Numbered from the stretch's first letter, positions 9,348 to 17,766 are shown. The stretch: DNA of 48,840 nt from CAKRJP01 sp963658085 (GCA_963658085.1 CAVKOU010000018.1:1-48840), one strand, 5' to 3'. Program-made: numbers and translations. The notes: a model not told the origin generated them from the letters alone.

Positions 9348-9492
9348 GATTGCATTCCTCCTGCGTTAAATAATCTACGGATATTTTATCACAAGGAAAC
9401 TTTTAAAACTATGATAAGGGAAATAGAAAAACAAAATAAACCATGGTTTGTAAAGTGCAAAAAACGTCGAAAAATGAATTCTGGCAGTTTGG

Positions 9493-9521
9493 TTGAAAGA
9501 AACCCCATTTTATGATAAAAT
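9493..9521 (+). promoter_or_regulatory. Sigma-A promoter with extended -10 upstream of the nucleotidyltransferase
   Basis: TTGAAA (9493-9498) and TAAAAT (9516-9521) are 17 bases apart, with a TG at 9513-9514. The predicted start is near 9528, leaving a leader of about 100 bases. Confidence 0.75.
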
Positions 9522-9557
9522 TTAGAAGATTATATTATGAAAAAGATGACTAAATGT

Positions 9558-9610
9558 GAGGACTGAAAAAAGCAGTGCCCCTCTAAGGAGGGAAGGCTTT
9601 TGTGTCCCTT
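9558..9610 (+). promoter_or_regulatory. Structured leader hairpin before the nucleotidyltransferase gene
   Basis: The leader can fold as nested helices: an outer GGAC/GTCC, a middle AAAAGC/GCTTTT and an inner CCCTC/GAGGG with a TAAG loop. The inner arm holds a GGAGGG Shine-Dalgarno-like sequence. Nine bases after it a TTG could start a 10-codon frame (9600-9632) whose TGA overlaps the ATG of the nucleotidyltransferase. I do not recognise a known riboswitch class. Confidence 0.4.
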
Positions 9611-9628
9611 GTTTGAGAAAGGAAAATT

Positions 9629-10537
9629 ATGAAACCAACATTAATAATAATGGCAGCAGGTATAGGATCCAGATTCGGAACCGGTATCAAACAGTTGGCG
9701 AAGATGGGTAAGAACGGCGAAGTGATCATGGATTATTCCATTTATGATGCAAAAGAAGCCGGCTTTCAGAAAGTTGTATTCATCATTCGTAAAGATATCG
9801 AAGCAGAATTTAAGGAAGTAATCGGAGATCGTATTTCCAAACAGATCGAAGTAGAGTATGTATATCAGTCCGTAGATGATCTCCCGGAAGGATTTGAAGC
9901 AGGTGGACGTACAAAGCCTTGGGGAACCGGACAGGCTATTCTCTGCTGTAAGGATGTGGTAAAGGATCCTTATGTGATCATCAATGCAGATGATTACTAT
10001 GGAAAACAGGCATTTAAGCTCCTTCATGATTTCCTGGTAGAGACTCCGAATACAGGAGATACTTTTACCATGGGAATGGCAGGATTTATTTTAAAGAATA
10101 CATTAAGTGAGAATGGAACAGTTACCAGAGGGCTGTGTAAGACCGATGCGGACGGAATGCTTGCAGATGTATATGAGACTCACGAGATTAAAAAAGAAGC
10201 AGATGGCACCATGAGCTGTAAAGAGCCACAGATGCAGGAGTGGATTCATGAAGATCTTAATGTATCCATGAATATGTGGGCAGGATTCCCGGACTTTATC
10301 GATTATTTGGAAGAAGGATTTACAGAGTTTTTGAAGAACTTAGAATCAGAGACGGCAGAGTATTTGCTTCCGACTATCGTAGGTCAGCTTTTGGAAGAGA
10401 AGAAAGCTACCGTTAAGGTATTAGAGACAACAGATCGTTGGATCGGAATTACCTACAAAGAGGATGTGGCACTTGCGCAGGAATCCTTTGAAAAGATGAT
10501 TCGGGATGGAATTTATCCTGAAAAATTGTGGGATTAA
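9629..10537 (+). CDS. NTP-transferase (sugar-1-phosphate nucleotidyltransferase-like)
   Basis: The protein is a 302-residue cytosolic GT-A-fold nucleotidyltransferase. The N-terminal MAAGIGSRFG nucleotide-binding loop is followed by KQL, and a NADD motif at residues 119-122 should bind the metal and nucleotide. The family activates sugar 1-phosphates with UTP, CTP or dTTP; the exact nucleotide and sugar cannot be assigned. It differs from classic GalU and GlmU (no hexapeptide repeats, a PWGTGQAI segment). Its place between pgi and glmS suggests hexose or amino-sugar metabolism. AAAGGA precedes the ATG. Confidence 0.8.
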   Translation: MKPTLIIMAAGIGSRFGTGIKQLAKMGKNGEVIMDYSIYDAKEAGFQKVVFIIRKDIEAEFKEVIGDRISKQIEVEYVYQSVDDLPEGFEAGGRTKPWGTGQAILCCKDVVKDPYVIINADDYYGKQAFKLLHDFLVETPNTGDTFTMGMAGFILKNTLSENGTVTRGLCKTDADGMLADVYETHEIKKEADGTMSCKEPQMQEWIHEDLNVSMNMWAGFPDFIDYLEEGFTEFLKNLESETAEYLLPTIVGQLLEEKKATVKVLETTDRWIGITYKEDVALAQESFEKMIRDGIYPEKLWD

Positions 10538-10593
10538 TTTTTGACTTTACTTTCAAAAATCTACCACGTGTTTTGTAACAGGAGGAAAATAAT

Positions 10594-12432
10594 ATGTGTG
10601 GAATCGTAGGATTCACAGGCAACCACCAGGCGGCGCCGATTCTTCTGGATGGCTTGTCAAAACTAGAATATAGGGGATATGATTCGGCAGGAATTGCTGT
10701 GAGAGATGGTATGGCTCAGGCAGAGGTCATTAAGGCCAAGGGACGCTTGAAGGCTTTGGTGGAGAAAACCAATGGGGGAGCGAGTGTTCCGGGAACTTGT
10801 GGAATCGGACATACCAGATGGGCGACCCACGGAGAGCCTTCTGAGGATAATGCACATCCGCATTGCTCTGATGATGGTAATGTAGTGGCAGTTCACAATG
10901 GTATTATCGAGAACTATCAGGAACTGAAAGAGAAACTGATCAGAAAAGGATATAAGTTTTATTCAGAGACTGACACGGAGATTGCTGTAAAGCTTATTGA
11001 CTATTATTACAAAAAATATGAAGGAACACCTGTAGATGCGGTGAACCATGCGTTAGTTCGTATCCGTGGTTCCTATGCCCTCGCAGTACTTTTTAAGGAT
11101 TATCCGGAGGAAATTTACGTTGCCCGCAAGGACAGCCCTATGATCTTGGGAGTAGCTGACGGAGAGTCCTATGTCGCATCTGATGTTCCGGCGATTTTGA
11201 AATATACAAGAAATGTTTATTACATTGGCAATCTTGAGATGGCCAGAGTCAGAAAAGGTGAGATCACTTTTTATAATCTGGATGGTGAGGAGATCGAGAA
11301 AGAGGCCAAAGTCATCGAGTGGGATACCGAGGCTGCAGAGAAGGCTGGCTATGAGCATTTCATGATCAAGGAGATCCATGAGCAGCCAAAGGCTATTACC
11401 GATACATTGAACTCTGTACTGAAGGATGGACAGATTGATCTTTCGGAAGTAGGACTTGACGAGGAGACCATCAAAGAGATCAATCAGATCTATATTGTAG
11501 CCTGTGGTTCTGCCTACCATGTGGGCATGGCTTCCCAGTATGTCATCGAAGATTTGGCCAGAATCCCGGTAAGAGTGGAATTGGCTTCTGAATTCCGTTA
11601 CCGCAGACAGCTTCTGAATCCAAAAGATCTTGTTGTAATTATTAGTCAGTCCGGAGAGACCGCAGATAGTTTGGCAGCTCTTCGTGCATCCAAGGCTCAG
11701 GGAGTTCGTACATTAGGTATTGTAAATGTAATCGGATCTTCCATTGCAAGAGAGGCGGATAACGTATTCTATACGCTGGCCGGACCGGAGATTTCCGTGG
11801 CAACTACCAAGGCCTATAGTACACAGCTGATCGCTACCTATGCATTGGCACTTCAGTTTGGTAAGGTGCGGGGAATGATCGATGAGGAGCAGTATGCTTC
11901 TTATATTTCAGAAATCCAGATGATTCCTGAGAAGATCGAGAAAATTATTGAAGACAAGGAGAGAATCCAGTGGTTTGCCTCCAAGCAGGCCAACAGCAAG
12001 GATGCTTTCTTTATCGGACGTGGAATAGACTATGCGACCTGTTTAGAGGGAAGCCTTAAGATGAAAGAGATTAGCTATGTCCACAGCGAGGCATATGCCG
12101 CAGGAGAGTTAAAGCATGGAACTATTTCTCTTGTGGAGGATGGGACTTTAATGATCAGTGTGCTGACTCAGCCTGATCTTTATGAAAAGACAATCAGCAA
12201 CATGGTAGAGTGTAAGAGCCGTGGGGCCTACCTTATGGGAGTGACTACTTACGGCAATTACAGCATTGAGGATAGTGCGGATTTCGTGATCTATATCCCG
12301 CAGATTGATCCTCATTTTGCCACATCCCTGGCAGTGATTCCATTGCAGCTTCTTGGATACTATGTATCGGTATCTAAGGGATTGGATGTAGATAAGCCGA
12401 GAAACTTGGCAAAGAGTGTAACTGTAGAATAA
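10594..12432 (+). CDS. glmS: Glutamine:fructose-6-phosphate aminotransferase (isomerizing)
   Basis: The enzyme makes glucosamine 6-phosphate from fructose 6-phosphate and glutamine, the first committed step to UDP-GlcNAc and peptidoglycan. It has 612 residues, the normal length. The N-terminal glutaminase domain begins MCGIVGFTG, with Cys2 as nucleophile, and carries HTRWATHG and HNGIIENY. Two SIS domains follow (SQSGETADS and the ESLKMKEIS-like GSLKMKEIS), and the C-terminus ends LAKSVTVE as in the family. AGGAGG lies before the ATG. It lies 56 bases after the nucleotidyltransferase, too little space for a glmS ribozyme. A strong terminator follows. Confidence 0.97.
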   Translation: MCGIVGFTGNHQAAPILLDGLSKLEYRGYDSAGIAVRDGMAQAEVIKAKGRLKALVEKTNGGASVPGTCGIGHTRWATHGEPSEDNAHPHCSDDGNVVAVHNGIIENYQELKEKLIRKGYKFYSETDTEIAVKLIDYYYKKYEGTPVDAVNHALVRIRGSYALAVLFKDYPEEIYVARKDSPMILGVADGESYVASDVPAILKYTRNVYYIGNLEMARVRKGEITFYNLDGEEIEKEAKVIEWDTEAAEKAGYEHFMIKEIHEQPKAITDTLNSVLKDGQIDLSEVGLDEETIKEINQIYIVACGSAYHVGMASQYVIEDLARIPVRVELASEFRYRRQLLNPKDLVVIISQSGETADSLAALRASKAQGVRTLGIVNVIGSSIAREADNVFYTLAGPEISVATTKAYSTQLIATYALALQFGKVRGMIDEEQYASYISEIQMIPEKIEKIIEDKERIQWFASKQANSKDAFFIGRGIDYATCLEGSLKMKEISYVHSEAYAAGELKHGTISLVEDGTLMISVLTQPDLYEKTISNMVECKSRGAYLMGVTTYGNYSIEDSADFVIYIPQIDPHFATSLAVIPLQLLGYYVSVSKGLDVDKPRNLAKSVTVE

Positions 12433-12453
12433 GGGATTGTAGAATTCATACAG

Positions 12454-12497
12454 AACCGACTGTAAACTCTATAGAAGGAGCTTACAGTCGGTTTTTT
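12454..12497 (+). terminator. Intrinsic terminator of glmS
   Basis: AACCGACTGTAA (12454-12465) pairs perfectly with 12482-12493, and the right arm runs into T6. It closes the nucleotidyltransferase-glmS unit. Confidence 0.92.
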
Positions 12498-12573
12498 GTA
12501 TATGTTACGACCTGATATAAATGTCAGAAAATTCTGAATAAATAAAATTAAATAAAAAGATTACAAAAAACTA

Positions 12574-12602
12574 TTGACATAATAGTGAAAAAGTATTAAT
12601 AT
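12574..12602 (+). promoter_or_regulatory. Strong sigma-A promoter driving a 280-base leader before the ModA-like gene
   Basis: Consensus TTGACA (12574-12579) and TAATAT (12597-12602) are spaced 17 bases. Transcription would start near 12609, far upstream of the lipoprotein gene, so the RNA between them is probably functional. Confidence 0.8.
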
Positions 12603-12631
12603 AAGCTCATACAAAAGAAACGGAGCTTTAC

Positions 12632-12664
12632 ATGATAAGGGAAATTTATTCCAGAGACGATTAA
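12632..12664 (+). CDS. Putative 10-residue leader ORF
   Basis: An ATG with GGAG 6 bases upstream (12622-12625) opens a 10-codon frame, MIREIYSRDD, ending in TAA. It begins about 20 bases after the predicted transcription start, where a leader peptide would be expected. Such a short frame can occur by chance and no homologue is known to me. Confidence 0.3.
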   Translation: MIREIYSRDD

Positions 12665-12756
12665 TAAGTATTGCAGTTCGATTCTTAGAAAATGGAGGGC
12701 GGTCCAATGGGACACTAATCTAACTTTAAAATTATATAGAAGACGGAGGTTATACA

Positions 12757-12780
12757 GTGAAGCTTTTGATTATTCCTTAA
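12757..12780 (+). CDS. Putative 7-residue leader peptide ending Pro-stop
   Basis: GGAGG (12745-12749) stands 7 bases before a GTG that opens the frame MKLLIIP followed by TAA. The stop codon abuts a large hairpin (12781-12822). A terminal proline before a stop codon favours slow termination, as in TnaC, so the arrangement fits a stalling leader. The ribosome binding site is better than that of the lipoprotein gene itself. It may also be a chance frame or a remnant. Confidence 0.35.
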   Translation: MKLLIIP

Positions 12781-12822
12781 AAGGGCTATCTGATCATTCA
12801 AGAAGAAGATCCGATAGCCCTT
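12781..12822 (+). promoter_or_regulatory. Large stem-loop following the 7-codon frame
   Basis: AAGGGCTATC (12781-12790) pairs perfectly with 12813-12822, and inner GATC/GATC arms extend it around a 12-base loop. No T-run follows on the + strand, so it is not a normal intrinsic terminator for this direction; a regulatory or RNA-stabilising element is more likely. Confidence 0.6.
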
Positions 12823-12827
12823 AACCA

Positions 12828-12836
12828 TGTTATAAA
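12828..12836 (+). promoter_or_regulatory. Possible extended -10 promoter for the ModA-like gene
   Basis: TG-T-TATAAA forms an extended -10 element 50 bases before the chosen start codon. No good -35 is present, which extended -10 promoters tolerate. Confidence 0.4.
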
Positions 12837-12886
12837 GTAATTCTGTATGCGTGAAATGGGAGATTAGCAGCACACTGAAAAATATT

Positions 12887-13894
12887 ATGAAAAAGAAATT
12901 GTTAGCAATGATCCTTGCATTGTCTGTGGCATGTAGTCTTGCCGCCTGTGGACAGAAGCAGGAAACATCAAAAAGTGATACCGGTAATACAGAAAGTACG
13001 GAAAGCACCAAGAAATTAGTCGTAGATTCTTCGGATAAAAAGACAGACTCTGATTCATCTAAAAGTAATGAAGAGAAGAGTGATACTACGGAACAAAGCG
13101 TCGAGCAGAGTCAGCAGACGGAACAGAAGGATACGGAGCAGAAGAAGACAAAGGTTCAGGTATTTATAGATTCGGATCTGGAATATGTGATGAATAAGTT
13201 GTCGGAGAGTTACGAAAGCACACATACAGATGTGGATATTACTTATACTGTGAATTCTTCGGCTACTTTGCTTGCACAGATTCAGGGAGGAAACGCCTGC
13301 GATCTTTATCTTTCCGGGGTTGAATCTCAGATGGAGAGCCTCAGGAATGGAGGTTTAATTGTCTCGAATAGTTATATTAACGTAGCCGGAGATACCCTGG
13401 CAATCATCACAAAAAAGGGAAGTGGTACTGCGGTTGCAAGTATTGATGATCTGGCAAATGCAGGAAGTATTGCTATTGCTGCGGGAAATCTTCCGGTGGG
13501 AGTTTATACTAGAAGAGCTATGGTAGTTGATGGATTGATTATAGAGACCGATGATCTGTCAGCGATTACTTCGTCTGAGATTTCTGAGCAGCTAAACGGA
13601 GTGTCTATTCAGGAAAAGAATAGTGCCAGCCAGATTATATCTGCAGTAATAGATGGAAGCAGCGAGATCGGATGCGTGCTTTCTTCCGATATTTGCGGAT
13701 ATGAGGATAAGCTGGATGTAGTGCAAACATTGGGAAATGATTATTCGGGAAGAATTGTCTATTCCCTGGCGCAGATTAAAAATGACAAGGCCAGTGCAGA
13801 GGAAACGGAAGCGGCCGCGGCATTTATGGAGTTTGTAAGCAGCCAAAGCGCTGTAACTATATTTAGTCAATGCCATTTTTCACCAGTACAGTAA
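12887..13894 (+). CDS. ModA-like periplasmic-binding lipoprotein (molybdate/oxyanion type)
   Basis: The protein has 335 residues and a lipoprotein signal: MKKK, a hydrophobic core and the lipobox LAAC with Cys21 as the lipidation site. A long Ser/Thr/Glu/Lys linker (about 22-85) leads to a type II solute-binding domain whose pattern follows ModA: VFIDSDLE, VNSSATLLAQIQGGNACDLYLS, then GNLPVGVYTRRA. It should capture an oxyanion such as molybdate or tungstate at the cell surface. No modB or modC permease/ATPase gene is nearby, so it is an orphan. The ATG at 12887 lacks a clear ribosome binding site; a GTG at 12851 is in frame, but the signal peptide then begins too late. Substrate is uncertain. 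Confidence 0.72.
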   Translation: MKKKLLAMILALSVACSLAACGQKQETSKSDTGNTESTESTKKLVVDSSDKKTDSDSSKSNEEKSDTTEQSVEQSQQTEQKDTEQKKTKVQVFIDSDLEYVMNKLSESYESTHTDVDITYTVNSSATLLAQIQGGNACDLYLSGVESQMESLRNGGLIVSNSYINVAGDTLAIITKKGSGTAVASIDDLANAGSIAIAAGNLPVGVYTRRAMVVDGLIIETDDLSAITSSEISEQLNGVSIQEKNSASQIISAVIDGSSEIGCVLSSDICGYEDKLDVVQTLGNDYSGRIVYSLAQIKNDKASAEETEAAAAFMEFVSSQSAVTIFSQCHFSPVQ

Positions 13895-13917
13895 TGCGGC
13901 AATGAGCCGGATGCCCC

Positions 13918-13947
13918 TTGACCTTCTAAGGTTTTCTATGATACCAT
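13918..13947 (+). promoter_or_regulatory. Probable promoter of metG
   Basis: TTGACC (13918-13923) and TACCAT (13942-13947) are spaced 18 bases, with a TG at 13939-13940. No T-box specifier or antiterminator motif lies in the 65 bases between the predicted start and metG. Confidence 0.55.
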
Positions 13948-14011
13948 GACAAGTACGATGTTTGTTGTGACATAGAACATTTTTACCATATTTTCAAAGG
14001 AGATAGGGAAC

Positions 14012-15922
14012 ATGAGTGATAAACCTAAGTATTATATAACTACAGCCATTGCTTATGCATCAGGCAAGCCGCATATTGGTAACACCTATGAGATTGTATT
14101 GGCAGATGCCATCGCAAGATACAAGAGAAGTCAGGGATATGACGTCTTCTTCCAGACAGGGACGGACGAACACGGACAGAAGATTGAATTAAAGGCTGAG
14201 GAAGCGGGAGTGACTCCGAAGGAATTCGTGGATGATGCTGCCGGAGAGATCAAGATTATCTGGGATCTTATGAATACTTCTTATGACAAATTTATTCGTA
14301 CCACAGATGAGGATCACGAGAAGCAGGTGCAGAAGATCTTTAAGAAATTATATGATCAGGGAGATATTTACAAGGGAGCCTATGAGGGACTTTACTGTAC
14401 ACCTTGCGAGTCTTTCTGGACAGAGTCTCAGCTTGTAGATGGTAAATGTCCGGACTGTGGACGTGAAGTAAAACCGGCTCAGGAGGAAGCATACTTCTTT
14501 AAGATGAGCAAGTATGCAGATCGTTTGATCGAGCATATCAATACCCATCCGGAATTTATTCAGCCGGTATCCCGTAAGAATGAGATGATGAACAACTTCC
14601 TGATTCCGGGACTTCAGGACTTATGTGTATCCAGAACATCCTTCAAGTGGGGAATCCCGGTAGACTTTGACGATAAGCATGTTGTTTATGTATGGCTTGA
14701 CGCTCTTACCAACTATATTACCGGAATTGGCTATGACGCAGATGGCAACAGCTCTGAGCAGTATAAGAAGAACTGGCCGGCAGATTTGCACTTGATCGGT
14801 AAGGATATTATTCGTTTCCATACTATTTACTGGCCAATCTTTTTGATGGCTCTTGGCGAGCCATTGCCGAAGCAGGTATTTGGACATCCATGGTTATTAC
14901 AGGGTGATGGCAAGATGAGTAAGTCCAAAGGAAATGTTCTCTATGCAGATGAACTGGTAGACTTCTTTGGGGTTGATGCAGTACGTTATTTCGTGCTTCA
15001 CGAGATGCCATTTGAGAATGACGGTGTTATTTCCTGGGAGCTTATGGTAGAGCGTTTGAATTCTGACCTTGCAAATACCTTGGGAAATCTTGTAAATAGA
15101 ACGATTTCCATGACCAACAAGTATTTTGGCGGAGTGGTAACAGACAAGGGTGTCAGTGAGGACGTTGATGCTGACTTGCAGGCAGTTGTGGAGGCTACAC
15201 CGAAGGCCGTTGCTACTAAGATGGAAGACTTAAGAGTGGCAGATGCCATGACAGAAATCTTCAATCTCTTTAAGAGATGTAACAAATATATTGATGAGAC
15301 CATGCCATGGGCCCTTGCAAAGGATCCGGAGAAAGCGGACCGTCTGGAGACTGTGCTTTATAATTTGATTGAGGCTATTAAGTCAGGTGCAAGACAGTTA
15401 GAGCCATATATGCCGGAGACTTCCGAGAAGATTTTGGCTCAGCTTGGAGATGGCAAGGTAACAGACAAACCGGAGATTCTTTTTGCAAGAATGGATGTTG
15501 AGGAAGTCTTAAAGAAAGTAGAAGAACTTCACCCTTCTGTGGAGGAGGAAGAGACTCCTGCAGAAGAGGAAGATGTGATCGATATTGAAGCGAAACCGGA
15601 GATTACCTTTGATGATTTTGGTAAGATGCAATTCCAGGTAGGAGAGATTATTGCCTGCGAAGAAGTGCCAAAATCTAAGAAGTTACTTTGCTCTCAGGTA
15701 AAGATCGGAAGCCAGGTAAAGCAGATTGTTTCCGGAATTAAGAAACACTATAGTGCTGAAGAGATGGTAGGAAAGAAGGTTATGGTTCTTGTGAACCTAA
15801 AGCCAGCAAAGCTTGCCGGCGTATTATCAGAGGGGATGCTTCTTTGTGCAGAAGATGAAGAAGGAAACTTGTCCCTTATGACACCGGAAAAACAGATGCC
15901 TGCCGGAGCAGAGATCTGCTAA
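14012..15922 (+). CDS. metG: Methionyl-tRNA synthetase
   Basis: This cytosolic class I synthetase charges tRNA-Met. It has 636 residues. The PHIGN motif is at residues 20-24 and KMSKS at 301-305. A zinc knuckle with CTPC and CPDC lies between about 130 and 150. The C-terminal 110 residues form the Trbp111/EMAP-like tRNA-binding domain (DFGKMQFQVGEI onward), joined by an acidic linker rich in Glu. AAGGAGA precedes the ATG. A terminator follows directly. The same order, metG-tatD-rsmA, is common in Firmicutes. Confidence 0.98.
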   Translation: MSDKPKYYITTAIAYASGKPHIGNTYEIVLADAIARYKRSQGYDVFFQTGTDEHGQKIELKAEEAGVTPKEFVDDAAGEIKIIWDLMNTSYDKFIRTTDEDHEKQVQKIFKKLYDQGDIYKGAYEGLYCTPCESFWTESQLVDGKCPDCGREVKPAQEEAYFFKMSKYADRLIEHINTHPEFIQPVSRKNEMMNNFLIPGLQDLCVSRTSFKWGIPVDFDDKHVVYVWLDALTNYITGIGYDADGNSSEQYKKNWPADLHLIGKDIIRFHTIYWPIFLMALGEPLPKQVFGHPWLLQGDGKMSKSKGNVLYADELVDFFGVDAVRYFVLHEMPFENDGVISWELMVERLNSDLANTLGNLVNRTISMTNKYFGGVVTDKGVSEDVDADLQAVVEATPKAVATKMEDLRVADAMTEIFNLFKRCNKYIDETMPWALAKDPEKADRLETVLYNLIEAIKSGARQLEPYMPETSEKILAQLGDGKVTDKPEILFARMDVEEVLKKVEELHPSVEEEETPAEEEDVIDIEAKPEITFDDFGKMQFQVGEIIACEEVPKSKKLLCSQVKIGSQVKQIVSGIKKHYSAEEMVGKKVMVLVNLKPAKLAGVLSEGMLLCAEDEEGNLSLMTPEKQMPAGAEIC

Positions 15923-15940
15923 TTAGAAGAGAATACTTAT

Positions 15941-15976
15941 GCACTCACGAGATTTCGGTTTCGTGAGTGCCTTTTT
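15941..15976 (+). terminator. Intrinsic terminator after metG
   Basis: GCACTCACGA (15941-15950) and its perfect complement (15961-15970) form a 10-bp stem with a 10-base loop, followed by CTTTTT. Confidence 0.88.
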
Positions 15977-16003
15977 GCGTATATAAGCCTAAGGAGGAAT
16001 CCC

Positions 16004-16765
16004 ATGATTTTTGATACCCATGCCCACTATGATGATGCACAATTTGATGAAGATAGAGCACCCCTATTATCCTCCATGGAAGAGTTGGGAGTAGGAACTA
16101 TTGTAAATGCCGCTGCGGATCCGGATAGTTGGGATCGCGTGATGGCACTTACAAAAGAATATGCTCACGTCTATGGAATGGTAGGAGCTCATCCCGATGA
16201 GGTTGGAAAAATGAATGACAGGCAGATAGCCCGTATGAGGGAGATGCTAAAAGATCCAAAGATTGTAGCCATCGGGGAAATCGGTCTTGATTATCACTGG
16301 AATGTAGAAACTGAAGATGTACAAAAACAGTGGTTTGTAAGACAGTTGGAACTGGCCAGGGAGTTGAAGGTTCCTGTGAATATTCACAGCCGTGACGCCA
16401 CAGAGGATACTTTGGAGATTATGAGGGAATATCAAGATTTATCGGGAATTATTCACTGTTTTTCCGGATCCAGAGAAATCGCAAAAGAATATGTGAAAAT
16501 GGGATTTCTCATTGGTGTTGGCGGCGTTGTGACATTTAAAAACGGGAAGAAGCTTCGAAGAGTGGTGGAGAGCACGCCCTTGGAATCGTTGGTATTGGAG
16601 ACAGACTGCCCTTATCTTGCCCCGGAGCCCTTTAGAGGAAAGAAAAATCATTCGGATTATATTAAATATGTGGCAGAGACCATTGCGCATATTAAGGAGA
16701 TTTCCGTGGAGGAAGTGATCAGTCAAACGGAGAAGAATGCAAAAGGGCTGTATGGCATTCGGTAG
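16004..16765 (+). CDS. tatD: TatD-family metal-dependent hydrolase (DNase)
   Basis: This 253-residue cytosolic TIM-barrel hydrolase should be a metal-dependent 3'-5' deoxyribonuclease. Metal ligands and family motifs are in place: DTHAH near the N-terminus, GAHPDEV, AIGEIGLDYHW, NIHSRDA, IHCFSG and ETDCPYL. AAGGAGGAA lies before the ATG. In Firmicutes it usually stands in a metG-tatD-rnmV-rsmA cluster; here rnmV is missing and rsmA follows after 131 bases. Confidence 0.93.
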   Translation: MIFDTHAHYDDAQFDEDRAPLLSSMEELGVGTIVNAAADPDSWDRVMALTKEYAHVYGMVGAHPDEVGKMNDRQIARMREMLKDPKIVAIGEIGLDYHWNVETEDVQKQWFVRQLELARELKVPVNIHSRDATEDTLEIMREYQDLSGIIHCFSGSREIAKEYVKMGFLIGVGGVVTFKNGKKLRRVVESTPLESLVLETDCPYLAPEPFRGKKNHSDYIKYVAETIAHIKEISVEEVISQTEKNAKGLYGIR

Positions 16766-16772
16766 CCTGGTC

Positions 16773-16781
16773 TGTTATAAT
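16773..16781 (+). promoter_or_regulatory. Possible extended -10 promoter for rsmA
   Basis: TG-T-TATAAT is an extended, consensus -10 element just after the tatD stop codon. No convincing -35 precedes it. It would give rsmA its own start with a leader of about 110 bases. Confidence 0.5.
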
Positions 16782-16799
16782 GATTCTGGAGTAATGACA

Positions 16800-16885
16800 G
16801 AATTAAAAGATAGAAATAAAAGATAAAAGTAATGAAGAAAAATAGAAGTATTAGAAAGTACTAGAAAGTATTCGATAGAAAGAAG
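16800..16885 (+). repeat. Purine-rich degenerate repeats between tatD and rsmA
   Basis: Short imperfect repeats of the form AGAAAGTA and GATAGAAA fill the spacer (for example AGTATTAGAAAGTACTAG followed by AAAGTATTCGATAG). No gene is present. This is where ribonuclease M5 would normally be encoded. Confidence 0.5.
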
Positions 16886-16896
16886 AGGAAGCTTAT

Positions 16897-17766
16897 ATGA
16901 GCCCAACCTTAGGAAATCCGCAGAATACCATAGAAGTTCTGCAGAAATATAACTTTAATTTTCAAAAGAAATTCGGACAAAATTTTCTCATAGACACTCA
17001 TGTGTTAGATAAGATCATTTCCGCGGCAGAGATTACCAAGGAGGACATGGTATTGGAGATTGGTCCGGGAATCGGAACCATGACTCAATATTTGGCAGAG
17101 GCTGCCGGAAAAGTCATTGCTGTGGAGATCGATAAGAATCTGATTCCTATCCTTCAGGATACCCTGGGAGGATATGATAACGTTACCGTGATCAACGAGG
17201 ATGTCATGAAGGTAGATATCCAAAAGTTAGCAGAGACGGAGAACGAGGGCCGCCCCATTAAGGTGGTGGCAAATCTGCCTTATTACATTACCACACCTAT
17301 TATCATGGGGCTTTTTGAGAAACATGTGCCACTGCATAGCATTACCGTAATGGTGCAAAAGGAAGTGGCAGACCGCATGCAGACAGGGCCCGGAAATAAG
17401 GACTATGGCGCCTTGTCTTTGGCAGTACAATATTATGCCGAACCTTATATTGTGGCGAATGTTCCACCGAACTGTTTTATGCCTAGACCGAAGGTGGGTT
17501 CTGCTGTGATCCGTTTGACCTGTCATGAGAATCCGCCGGTGAAGGTACAGGATGAGAAACTTATGTTTGATATTATCCGGGCATCTTTTAACCAGCGAAG
17601 AAAAACTCTGGCCAATGGACTAAATAATTCCAATTTGCTGGATTTTCCAAAGGAGAAGATACAGGCGGCCATTGAAAGCCTTGGAAAGGGAGCAAGCGTC
17701 AGAGGAGAGACCTTGAGTCTGCGGGAATTTGCGACCCTCAGTGATTTCCTTTCTAAGGAGCTATAG
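16897..17766 (+). CDS. rsmA: 16S rRNA (A1518/A1519-N6) dimethyltransferase
   Basis: The enzyme dimethylates two adjacent adenines in helix 45 of 16S rRNA with SAM, a late step of 30S assembly (KsgA). It has 289 residues, the normal length. Visible motifs are KKFGQNFL at about 28-35, the SAM-binding LEIGPGIGTMT, the acidic VAVEIDKNL and the catalytic NLPYYITTPI. The C-terminal QRRKTL is the family's RNA-binding end. AGAGGAAG lies before the ATG. The next methyltransferase gene begins 7 bases after its stop, so the two form an operon. Confidence 0.97.
   Translation: MSPTLGNPQNTIEVLQKYNFNFQKKFGQNFLIDTHVLDKIISAAEITKEDMVLEIGPGIGTMTQYLAEAAGKVIAVEIDKNLIPILQDTLGGYDNVTVINEDVMKVDIQKLAETENEGRPIKVVANLPYYITTPIIMGLFEKHVPLHSITVMVQKEVADRMQTGPGNKDYGALSLAVQYYAEPYIVANVPPNCFMPRPKVGSAVIRLTCHENPPVKVQDEKLMFDIIRASFNQRRKTLANGLNNSNLLDFPKEKIQAAIESLGKGASVRGETLSLREFATLSDFLSKEL

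Noticed and set aside
10538..10593. glmS ribozyme upstream of glmS
   Set aside because: Only 56 bases separate the preceding stop codon from glmS, far less than the ribozyme needs, and no ribozyme core is visible.
13895..14011. T-box leader upstream of metG (also considered before asnS and proS)
   Set aside because: No TGGNACCGCG antiterminator motif or long leader is present before any of the three synthetase genes.
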